From Pseudomonas sp. R5(2019) (GTDB lineage Bacteria > Pseudomonadota > Gammaproteobacteria > Pseudomonadales > Pseudomonadaceae), in assembly GCF_009905435.1 (NCBI RefSeq), contig NZ_JAAAMT010000004.1, positions 124,001 to 188,000 of the forward strand: a DNA stretch of 64,000 nt. Reading direction: 5' to 3'. A program made the translations under genes and the position numbers. The notes beneath the pieces were generated by a model that ran no database searches, had not been told where the DNA came from, and saw only the letters and a list, made by a program, of their open reading frames with translations. Below, one piece after another: positions 43,105 to 50,946 of this stretch; the stretch's first letter is position 1; the number at the start of each line of letters is the position of its first letter.

Positions 43105-45762
43105 ATGCGCACCGAACAGCCGCAAGTGATTTACCTCAAGGACTATCAGGCGCCCGAGTACCTGATCGACGAGACTCACCTGACCTTCGAATTGTTCGAG
43201 GACCACACCCTGGTTCACGCACAGCTGGTCATGCGCCGCAACCCGGCCCGTGGCCCGGGCCTGCCGCCGCTGGTGCTCGATGGCCAGGCGCTGGAACTGC
43301 TCTCGGTCAAGCTCGACGATGTGGAACTGGCCGCCGCTGACTACCAGCTGACCGACAACGACCTGACCCTGCAGCCCAAGGCAGCCAGATTCACGGTTGA
43401 CAGCAGCGTGCGTATCCACCCGGAAACCAACACCGCGCTGGAAGGGCTGTACAAGTCCAGCGGCATGTTCTGCACCCAGTGCGAGGCCGAGGGCTTTCGC
43501 AAGATCACCTACTACCTCGACCGTCCGGACGTGATGAGCCGCTTCACCACCACCCTCAGCGCCGAGCAGCACCGCTACCCGGTGCTGCTGTCCAACGGCA
43601 ACCCGATCGCCAGTGGCCCGGGTGAAGACGGCCGGCACTGGGCGACCTGGGAAGACCCGTTCATGAAGCCGGCGTACCTGTTCGCGCTGGTGGCTGGCGA
43701 CTTGTGGTGCGTGGAAGATAAATTCACCACGATGTCCGCGCGCGAAGTGACTCTGCGCATCTATGTCGAGCCGGAAAACATCGACAAGTGCCAGCACGCC
43801 ATGAACAGCCTGAAGAAGTCCATGCGCTGGGATGAAGAAGTCTACGGTCGCGAGTACGACCTGGACATCTTCATGATCGTGGCAGTCAACGACTTCAACA
43901 TGGGTGCCATGGAGAACAAGGGCCTCAACATCTTCAACTCCAGCTGCGTGCTGGCCCGGGCCGAAACCGCGACCGATGCGGCGCACCAGCGGGTCGAAGC
44001 GGTGGTCGCCCACGAATACTTCCACAACTGGTCGGGCAACCGCGTGACCTGCCGTGACTGGTTCCAGCTGTCGCTCAAGGAAGGCTTCACGGTGTTCCGT
44101 GATTCGGAGTTCTCCGCCGACGTGAACTCGCGCACGGTCAAGCGCATCGAGGATGCGGCTTACCTGCGGACTCACCAGTTCGCCGAAGATGCCGGCCCCA
44201 TGGCCCACGCCGTGCGCCCAGACAGCTTTATCGAGATTTCCAACTTCTACACCCTGACCGTGTATGAAAAGGGTTCGGAAGTGGTACGGATGATCCGCAC
44301 CCTGTTGGGGGCCGACAGCTTCCGCAAGGGCAGCGACCTGTACTTCGAGCGCCACGATGGCCAGGCGGTGACCTGCGATGACTTCATCAAGGCCATGGAA
44401 GACGCCAACGGTGTCGACCTGACCCAGTTCAAGCGCTGGTACAGCCAGGCCGGTACGCCGCGACTGGCAGTCAGCGAAACCTATGACAGCGCTGCGCAGA
44501 CGTACAGCCTGACTTTCCGTCAGAGCTGCCCGGCCACTCCGGACAAGGCTCAGAAACTGCCGTTCGTGATCCCCGTGGAGTTGGGCCTGCTGGACGCTCA
44601 GGGCAATGAAATCGCCCTGCGCCTGGCTGGCGAATCGGCGGCAGTGGGCAACACCCGGGTGCTGTCGGTTACCGAAGCCGAACAGACCTTCACTTTCGAA
44701 GGCATTGCGGCCAAGCCGCTGCCGTCGCTGCTGCGTGGCTTCAGCGCCCCGGTCAAGCTGAGCTTCCCGTATGACCGCGACCAGCTGATGTTCCTGATGC
44801 AGCATGACAGCGACGGTTTCAACCGTTGGGAGGCCGGCCAGCAATTGTCGGTGCAGGTGCTGCAAGAGCTGATCGGTCACTACCAGCAAGGCCAGGCCCT
44901 GGTGATCGACCAGCGACTGGTGACGGCATTGGCCAGTGTGCTGGGCAACCACCAGTTGGACCCGGCCATGGTTGCCGAGATGCTTTCGTTGCCCAGCGAA
45001 GCCTACCTCACCGAAATCAGCGAAGTGGCCGATGTCGATGCCATCCATGCCGCGCGTGAATTCGCTCGCAAGGCGCTGGCCGATCAGCTGTTCGATGCGC
45101 TATGGGCACGCTACCAGGCCAACCGCGAGGTCTCGAAACAGACTGCCTATGTCGCCGAGGCCGAGCACTTTGCCCGCCGCAGTCTGCAGAACATCGTGTT
45201 GTCGTACCTGATGCTCAGCGGCAAGCCTGAAGTCCTGGCGGCCACCCTTGATCAGTTCGAGGCGAGCGACAACATGACCGAGCGTTTGACCGCGCTGGCG
45301 GTACTGGTCAATTCGCCGTTCACCGCGGAGCGCGCCACGGCCCTGGCCAGCTTCGCCGAGCGTTTCAAGGACAACCCGCTGGTGATGGATCAGTGGTTCA
45401 GTGTCCAGGCCGCCAGCACCTTGTCGGGCGGATTGCAACGCGTGCGCGAGCTGATGCAGCACCCGGCCTTCACGATGAAGAACCCGAACAAGGTGCGCGC
45501 CTTGATCGGTGCCTTTGCCGGCCAGAACCTGATCAACTTCCACGCCGCCGACGGTTCCGGATACCGCTTCCTGGCGGACCTGGTGATCGAACTCAATGCC
45601 CTCAACCCGCAAATCGCCTCGCGGCAGTTGGCACCCTTGACCCGCTGGCGCAAGTACGATGCCGCGCGTCAGACGTTGATGAAGGGTGAGCTGGAGCGGA
45701 TTCTGGCCTCGGGTGAACTTTCGAGCGATGTATTTGAAGTCGTGAGTAAAAGCCTGGTTTGA
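43105..45762 (+). CDS. pepN: Aminopeptidase N
   Basis: 885 residues, the normal PepN length. Substrate-recognition motif GAMEN in NMGAMENKGLNIF; zinc site HEYFH in VVAHEYFHNWSGNRVTCRDWFQLSLKEG, with the second Glu in SLKEG. The catalytic Tyr region NFYTLTVYEKGSEVVRM follows. Removes N-terminal residues from peptides in the cytoplasm. ATG at 43105, 12 bp after the DUF2797 gene. Ended by a strong terminator. Confidence 0.96.
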   Translation: MRTEQPQVIYLKDYQAPEYLIDETHLTFELFEDHTLVHAQLVMRRNPARGPGLPPLVLDGQALELLSVKLDDVELAAADYQLTDNDLTLQPKAARFTVDSSVRIHPETNTALEGLYKSSGMFCTQCEAEGFRKITYYLDRPDVMSRFTTTLSAEQHRYPVLLSNGNPIASGPGEDGRHWATWEDPFMKPAYLFALVAGDLWCVEDKFTTMSAREVTLRIYVEPENIDKCQHAMNSLKKSMRWDEEVYGREYDLDIFMIVAVNDFNMGAMENKGLNIFNSSCVLARAETATDAAHQRVEAVVAHEYFHNWSGNRVTCRDWFQLSLKEGFTVFRDSEFSADVNSRTVKRIEDAAYLRTHQFAEDAGPMAHAVRPDSFIEISNFYTLTVYEKGSEVVRMIRTLLGADSFRKGSDLYFERHDGQAVTCDDFIKAMEDANGVDLTQFKRWYSQAGTPRLAVSETYDSAAQTYSLTFRQSCPATPDKAQKLPFVIPVELGLLDAQGNEIALRLAGESAAVGNTRVLSVTEAEQTFTFEGIAAKPLPSLLRGFSAPVKLSFPYDRDQLMFLMQHDSDGFNRWEAGQQLSVQVLQELIGHYQQGQALVIDQRLVTALASVLGNHQLDPAMVAEMLSLPSEAYLTEISEVADVDAIHAAREFARKALADQLFDALWARYQANREVSKQTAYVAEAEHFARRSLQNIVLSYLMLSGKPEVLAATLDQFEASDNMTERLTALAVLVNSPFTAERATALASFAERFKDNPLVMDQWFSVQAASTLSGGLQRVRELMQHPAFTMKNPNKVRALIGAFAGQNLINFHAADGSGYRFLADLVIELNALNPQIASRQLAPLTRWRKYDAARQTLMKGELERILASGELSSDVFEVVSKSLV

Positions 45763-45785
45763 TTGAATAAGCAGGCCATGAAAAA

Positions 45786-45820
45786 GGTGTTACCCGTTAA
45801 TCGCGGGTAACACCTTTTTT
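45786..45820 (+). terminator. Rho-independent terminator after pepN
   Basis: GGTGTTACCCG (45786-45796) pairs with CGGGTAACACC (45804-45814) through a 7-nt loop, followed by six T. Flanking A and T runs make it effective in both directions. Confidence 0.92.
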
Positions 45821-46045
45821 GTTACTGGTTGGAGAAGTTCGAAAATCTGTTTTTATTTGAGTGGGTCGGTCATAAGTTTCAGATGTTCAACGATGTGATC
45901 ATGGAATTTGGTTGTATGAAATTTCGTGGTTGTAGTTGTATGGCGTATATATTCCTACATGGCCTTTTGAGGCTTCTTATCAGCATTGTACGAATAATCT
46001 GAAATTGATTGGTTTTGCCTGGTTTTTTCATTATTTATCCCCGTT

Positions 46046-46061
46046 TGGCATCAGCCTTGCT
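46046..46061 (+). promoter_or_regulatory. Sigma-54 promoter for the DUF1302/DUF1329 genes
   Basis: TGGCATCAGCCTTGCT matches the -24/-12 consensus: GG (46047-46048) and GC (46059-46060) separated by exactly ten bases, with TTGC at -12. It is 120 bp before the first codon of the DUF1302 gene. The 225 bp before it, after the pepN terminator, are AT-rich, suiting IHF bending. GTTGTA occurs three times at about 45911-45940 and may mark activator sites. No gene is credible in 45821-46181. Confidence 0.65.
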
Positions 46062-46181
46062 CCCTCTGTAGCGGCCGACACCTTGAGTCGCTTCGGTGCT
46101 GCGTGCCTTTGCCACTGCCGGCAAGGCCCAGACGCCTGACTCACACACACAACAATAAGTCGTACAGGGAGTAAACAGACC

Positions 46182-48182
46182 ATGCGGATCAATCCCGCCA
46201 GGGCGCTCTTGCGCCTGGCACCGGCGCGTGCCGGCTTTACCTTTGCAGGGCTGCTGATCGCCGCTCCAGCGTCAGCCGTGGAGTTCAGGTTTCTGGACGG
46301 CGAAGTCCAGGGATCGCTGGACACTACGGTATCTTACGGCCAACTCTGGCGCGTGCAGGGGCGCGATGAAACCAACGACGACATCAATATCAACGATGGT
46401 AATCGCAACTTCGACACCGGGCTGGTTTCCGAGGTGTACAAGATCACCAGTGACCTTGAAGCCAGTTACCGCAATTACGGCCTGTTCGTGCGCGGTTCCG
46501 CGTTCTATGACACGCAGATCATGGACAAGGGCACCGCTTTCAACGACAACAACATGCCGATTCAACCCAGCCAGAACTTTCCGCGCAATAACCGCTTCAC
46601 CAAAGAAACTCGTGACCACGCCGGTCGCCGGGCAGAGATCCTCGACGCCTATGTGCACGGCAATTGGCAACTGGGCGACATGCCGCTGACGGCGCGGGCC
46701 GGGCGGCAAGTGTTCAACTGGGGCGAAGGGCTGTTCTACCGGGGCGGGGTCAATACCACCAACCCGATCAACGCCGCACGCTTCCGCCTGCCCGGCGCGG
46801 AGCTCAAGGAAGTGCTGGTGCCGGTCGAGGCGCTGAATTTCAACCTTGGCCTGACCGAGAACCTCTCGCTGGAAACCTTCTACCAGTTCAACTGGAAAGA
46901 GACGGCGGTGGACCCGGTGGGGACTTTCTTCTCCGAGACCGATCTGTTTGCCGATGGCGGCAATACGGCGTATGCCACCTTGCCGGCGCTCACACCGCTA
47001 TCGAATGTCTACAGCGGTCTGAGCGCAGTGGGGGCCGGTGGTCTGCAGGGCGGGCGCACGGTCGATGCCCAGGGCAACATCAAGGTGGCGTCCATCGGGC
47101 CGGATATCAATGCCCGGGATGACGGCCAGTTCGGGGCGGCCATGCGCTATGTGGCGCCGTCGCTCAACTCCACTGAGTTTGGCTTTTATTTCGTCAACTA
47201 TCACGCCAAAGAGCCGACCATCTACGCGGACCTCGGCTCATATGCCGGGCTGGATTTTGCTGAGCTGACAGCGGCGGTCGAGCCGGGCTTCCAGCAGGCG
47301 ATAGCGGATCAGGCCGGGATCTCTGTTCAATTGTTGCAAGCAATCCTCGCGGCGTTTCCCAACTCACCCCAGGCCCAGGCTTATCGCCAGGGGCTGGCAC
47401 AGACGGTGGGCGGTCTTGCAACGATAGACGTCGCCAACCAGGTCAACGGTCGCCGGCATTACTCCGAAGACATCCGCATGTTCGGGTTCACCTTCAACAC
47501 CACCCTGGGCGATGCCTCGGTGTTCGGCGAACTGGCCTATCGACCCAACATGCCGATCGGCGTTGCCACCACCAGCGACCTGCTCGGTGATCTGCTCCTG
47601 CAGGCCCCTCAGATGGCCTCGGGCGGGGTGGTGAACATCGGCGGCAAGGACGTGAGCCTGCGCGATCAGGTCAACAACCGCGAGCGGGTGGAGATGTTCA
47701 ATGCGTCTCTGGGCACGATCTACAACTTCGGCCCCACGCTCGGTTTCAGCAACCTGACCGCTGTCGCCGAAGTGGCCTCCGAGCACTTGCGTGGCAGCAG
47801 CCTGGAATACACCGCCTTCGATGGCACCCGTCGCAAATACTCCAGCCGCGCCAACGTGCCGTATATCGCCGGCTTCAAGGACAGCGCCCAGGTCACCCCC
47901 GATGCCTACGGTGGCACCCTGATGCTGATCGGCACCTGGAATGACGTGTTTGCCGGGGTCAATCTTTCTCCCTTCGCCATCTACAAGGACGATTTCAAGG
48001 GCAATTCCCATCAGACCGGTAACTTTATCGAAGGCCGCAAGGCGTACTCGCTGGGCTTGAAGGCCAGCTACCAGAACGCCTTCGAGGCTGAGCTGCAGTA
48101 CACCGAGTTTTACGGCGGCGGGCAAGCCAGCGCCATTCGTGACCGCGACAACGTCGGCCTCAACCTCAAATATTCGTTCTGA
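46182..48182 (+). CDS. DUF1302 family outer-membrane protein
   Basis: 666 residues. Signal peptide MRINPARALLRLAPARAGFTFAGLLIAAPASA, mature VEFRFLDGEVQGSLDTTVSYGQLWRVQGRD. Repeated amphipathic strands (GLFVRGSAFYDTQI, SLGLKASYQNAFEAELQYTEF) and the C-terminal Phe of NLKYSF indicate a large beta-barrel. ARAGRQVFNWGEGLFYRGGVN is a family hallmark. A likely role is outer-membrane passage or insertion of a hydrophobic compound together with the DUF1329 and RND proteins below. Substrate unknown. Confidence 0.85.
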   Translation: MRINPARALLRLAPARAGFTFAGLLIAAPASAVEFRFLDGEVQGSLDTTVSYGQLWRVQGRDETNDDININDGNRNFDTGLVSEVYKITSDLEASYRNYGLFVRGSAFYDTQIMDKGTAFNDNNMPIQPSQNFPRNNRFTKETRDHAGRRAEILDAYVHGNWQLGDMPLTARAGRQVFNWGEGLFYRGGVNTTNPINAARFRLPGAELKEVLVPVEALNFNLGLTENLSLETFYQFNWKETAVDPVGTFFSETDLFADGGNTAYATLPALTPLSNVYSGLSAVGAGGLQGGRTVDAQGNIKVASIGPDINARDDGQFGAAMRYVAPSLNSTEFGFYFVNYHAKEPTIYADLGSYAGLDFAELTAAVEPGFQQAIADQAGISVQLLQAILAAFPNSPQAQAYRQGLAQTVGGLATIDVANQVNGRRHYSEDIRMFGFTFNTTLGDASVFGELAYRPNMPIGVATTSDLLGDLLLQAPQMASGGVVNIGGKDVSLRDQVNNRERVEMFNASLGTIYNFGPTLGFSNLTAVAEVASEHLRGSSLEYTAFDGTRRKYSSRANVPYIAGFKDSAQVTPDAYGGTLMLIGTWNDVFAGVNLSPFAIYKDDFKGNSHQTGNFIEGRKAYSLGLKASYQNAFEAELQYTEFYGGGQASAIRDRDNVGLNLKYSF

Positions 48183-48239
48183 CCGCAGGCCCCGGTGTCT
48201 GTGCACCGGGGCCTGGTCTGTACAGGGAGAAGTAACAGC

Positions 48240-49592
48240 ATGCTCAAGGCGCATCGCTTCAAATACGCACTCATAGGGCTGGCGCTCTGCACTGGCGGGG
48301 TATCGGCCGCTGATCGGCTCGGCAAGAGCCTGACGCCCATGGGGGCGGAAATGGCCGGCAATGCAGCCGGCACCATCCCCGCCTGGGACGGCGGAATTAC
48401 CCAGCCGCCGGCCGGTTACGGCGGTTCTGGCAGCCATCATGTCGACCCCTTTGCCAGCGATCAGCCGGTGTTCACCATCACCCGCGCCAACATGGCGCAG
48501 TACCAGGACAACCTGACGCCGGGGCAGGTCGCGTTGCTGGAGGCCTACCCGGACACCTATCGGATGCCGGTCTATCAAAGTCGTCGCTCGGGGGCTGCGC
48601 CGCAATGGGTGTATGACAACGTCCGGCGCAATGCCACCGAGGCCCGTCTTGTGGAGGGCGGTAACGGGTTTGTCGGCGCCTATGCCGGTATTCCCTTCCC
48701 GCTGCCGCAGACCGGTGTTGAAGCCGTGTGGAACCACATCGCCCGCTACCGCGGCCACTACACCGTGCGGCGGGCCTCGGAAGTCGCGGTGCAGCGCAAT
48801 GGCAGTTACTCGCCGATCACCTCACAGCAGGAAGGCCTGTTCCGTTTCTATGACCCGAAAGGCTCGGCCGCCGAATTCGACAATATTCTCTTCTACTACC
48901 TGAGCTTTGTCCGCAGCCCCGCACGCCTGGCCGGTGGCGCGGTGCTGGTGCATGAGCCGCTCGATCAGGTTGCCCGACCGCGCGAAGCCTGGGCCTACAA
49001 CGCGGGCCAGCGGCGGGTACGACGGGCCCCGAGCCTGGCCTATGACACGCCGATCGCTGCCGCCGACGGGCTGCGCACCGCCGATGACACTGACATGTAC
49101 AACGGCTCTCCAGACCGCTATGACTGGAAGCTGCTGGGCAAGCAGGAGATTTACATCCCCTACAACAACTACCGGGTGACCCGTCCCGAGGTGAAGTACA
49201 AATCGCTGTTGCAGGCCGGTCACCTCAACCCTGACTACACCCGTCACGAGCTGCACCGGGTCTGGGTAGTGGAGGGCACGCTCAAGCCCAATGCCCGGCA
49301 TATCTACTCCAAACGCCGGCTGTACCTGGATGAGGACAGCTGGCAAGCCGCGGTGGTCGACCAGTACGACGGACGTGGCGAGTTGTGGCGGGTCTCGATG
49401 GCCTACCTGAAAAACTTCTATGAGCTGCCCACGGTCTGGTCGGCACTGGACGTTTATCATGACTTGCAGGCACGACGCTATCACGTCCAGAACCTGGACA
49501 ACGAAGAAGTCGGAACGGTGGATTTTGCCCAGGTAGCGCCGAATACCGACGAGTTCAGTGCAGCGGCATTGCGCCGACGCGGCGTGCGCTGA
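48240..49592 (+). CDS. DUF1329 family periplasmic protein
   Basis: 450 residues from the ATG at 48240, behind GGGAGAAG. Signal peptide ends GGVSA before ADRLGKSLTPMGAEMAGNAAGTIPAWDGGI, the invariant opening of DUF1329. AWAYNAGQRRVRRAPSLAYDTP and YKSLLQAGHLNPDYTRHELHRVWVVEGTLK are further family blocks. DUF1329 is considered related to the LolA/LolB lipoprotein carriers, so a periplasmic lipid-carrier role is inferred. It lies 57 bp after the DUF1302 gene. Confidence 0.87.
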   Translation: MLKAHRFKYALIGLALCTGGVSAADRLGKSLTPMGAEMAGNAAGTIPAWDGGITQPPAGYGGSGSHHVDPFASDQPVFTITRANMAQYQDNLTPGQVALLEAYPDTYRMPVYQSRRSGAAPQWVYDNVRRNATEARLVEGGNGFVGAYAGIPFPLPQTGVEAVWNHIARYRGHYTVRRASEVAVQRNGSYSPITSQQEGLFRFYDPKGSAAEFDNILFYYLSFVRSPARLAGGAVLVHEPLDQVARPREAWAYNAGQRRVRRAPSLAYDTPIAAADGLRTADDTDMYNGSPDRYDWKLLGKQEIYIPYNNYRVTRPEVKYKSLLQAGHLNPDYTRHELHRVWVVEGTLKPNARHIYSKRRLYLDEDSWQAAVVDQYDGRGELWRVSMAYLKNFYELPTVWSALDVYHDLQARRYHVQNLDNEEVGTVDFAQVAPNTDEFSAAALRRRGVR

Positions 49593-49881
49593 GCCTCGTG
49601 AGGGGCACCTTGTGCGTTGCGACCATCAGGCCCACTGATGATCCGGCATTCAGAGCGGGTGCGGGTGTGCAATCGCCAGCCCCCGTTAACCCTTGCACAG
49701 TCTGGCCGCGCGGTGTTTTGCCGCGGCGGCGCTTAACAAAAGATAACGTCATGTTCATTGTCATCCGTTTCCATTGCCCGATAGGATTGGTCCAGCAGTC
49801 ACGGCGCTCTAGACAGCCAGTTTCAGGTCCGTCAAAAGCGCCAGGCATTGACCCGAATAACAATAATCGAGGGGCAGGTCT
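49593..49881 (+). other. 289-bp gap in the DUF1302-RND gene set
   Basis: No gene. A perfect 6-bp helix GCCGCG (49705-49710) with CGCGGC (49722-49727) encloses an 11-nt loop but has no T-run. The gap may allow a second promoter for the YCF48 and RND genes; no sigma-54 spacing was found in it. Confidence 0.4.
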
Positions 49882-50946
49882 ATGAGTGAGCCGGTCATGC
49901 CGGGCACCGCCGCAGGTGCCAGGATCAGGGCAGGGCGCACCAGCGTTGGGCTGAATGTGGCGCTTTCGTTGTGTGCCGTATTGATGGGAGCCGGGCTGCC
50001 CTTGCAGGCAGTCGCCAACACCGATTCCACCACCGTCTATTCCATCGAATCAGCCAAGGCGTCACGCGGGCTGCTCCTTGATATCACCCATGCCGGCAGC
50101 CGGCTCGTCGCCGTTGGCGACCGAGGGCATATTCTCTATTCCGACGATCAGGGCCAGAACTGGACCCAGGCCAGGGTTGCGACCCGGCAGCTGCTGACGG
50201 CGGTGTTCTTTGTCGATGATCAGAACGGCTGGGCCGTTGGCCACGATGCACAGATCCTCTTCAGCAACGATGCTGGAGCGAGCTGGATCAAGCAATTCGA
50301 AGACCTGAAGCGCGAGGCGCCGTTGCTGGATGTCTGGTTCAAGGACCGGCAGAATGGCTTGGCGATCGGTGCCTATGGCGCGTTGCTGGAAACCCTCGAC
50401 GGCGGCCAGCACTGGGAAGACGTCAGCGACCGCATCGACAACGAAGACCAGTTTCATTTCAACGGCATTGCCGCGGTCAAGGATGCCGGGCTGTTTATCG
50501 TTGGCGAGCAGGGTAGCCTGTTTCGCTCCGCCGACTGGGGCCAGACCTGGGAACGCCTCGAAGGGCCTTACCAAGGCTCGCTGTTTGGCGTGATCGGCAC
50601 CGCCCAGCCATCGACGCTGCTGGTCTATGGCCTGCGCGGCAACCTGTTCCGCTCCACCGACTTCGGCACCACCTGGCAGCCCATCCCGCTCAAGGCTGCC
50701 CGAGGCCCGCTCGAATTCGGCCTGTCCAGCGCTACGCTGATCGAGGACGGGACACTGGTGCTGGTCGGCAACGGCGGCAGTGTGCTGCGCAGCAGCGATG
50801 ACGGTCGCAGTTTCAGCGTGTTCAACCGCCCGGACCGCGTTGCACTGGCGGCGGCGGCAGCACAAGCGGGCGACGAGTTGATTCTGGTGGGACAAGGAGG
50901 CGTTCACCTTGCGACCTCGACCGGTGCGAAGAGGGTCCAGCCATGA
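49882..50946 (+). CDS. YCF48-like BNR-repeat beta-propeller protein
   Basis: 354 residues with an internal signal-like segment (VALSLCAVLMGAGLPLQAVA) near residues 26-45, predicting export. Repeated blades of the form ILYSDDQGQNW, ILFSNDAGASW, LLETLDGGQHWEDV, LFRSADWGQTWERL, LFRSTDFGTTW and VLRSSDDGRSF are YCF48/photosystem-II-assembly type. Such propellers scaffold membrane complexes. It overlaps the RND gene by ATGA, so the two proteins probably work together. Confidence 0.87.
   Translation: MSEPVMPGTAAGARIRAGRTSVGLNVALSLCAVLMGAGLPLQAVANTDSTTVYSIESAKASRGLLLDITHAGSRLVAVGDRGHILYSDDQGQNWTQARVATRQLLTAVFFVDDQNGWAVGHDAQILFSNDAGASWIKQFEDLKREAPLLDVWFKDRQNGLAIGAYGALLETLDGGQHWEDVSDRIDNEDQFHFNGIAAVKDAGLFIVGEQGSLFRSADWGQTWERLEGPYQGSLFGVIGTAQPSTLLVYGLRGNLFRSTDFGTTWQPIPLKAARGPLEFGLSSATLIEDGTLVLVGNGGSVLRSSDDGRSFSVFNRPDRVALAAAAAQAGDELILVGQGGVHLATSTGAKRVQP

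Noticed and set aside
42880..45048. 722-codon open frame on the minus strand
   Set aside because: Antisense shadow of pepN; no recognisable domain and no ribosome site.
45936..46139. 67-codon frame before the DUF1302 gene
   Set aside because: Spans the sigma-54 promoter, lacks a ribosome site and has no family features.
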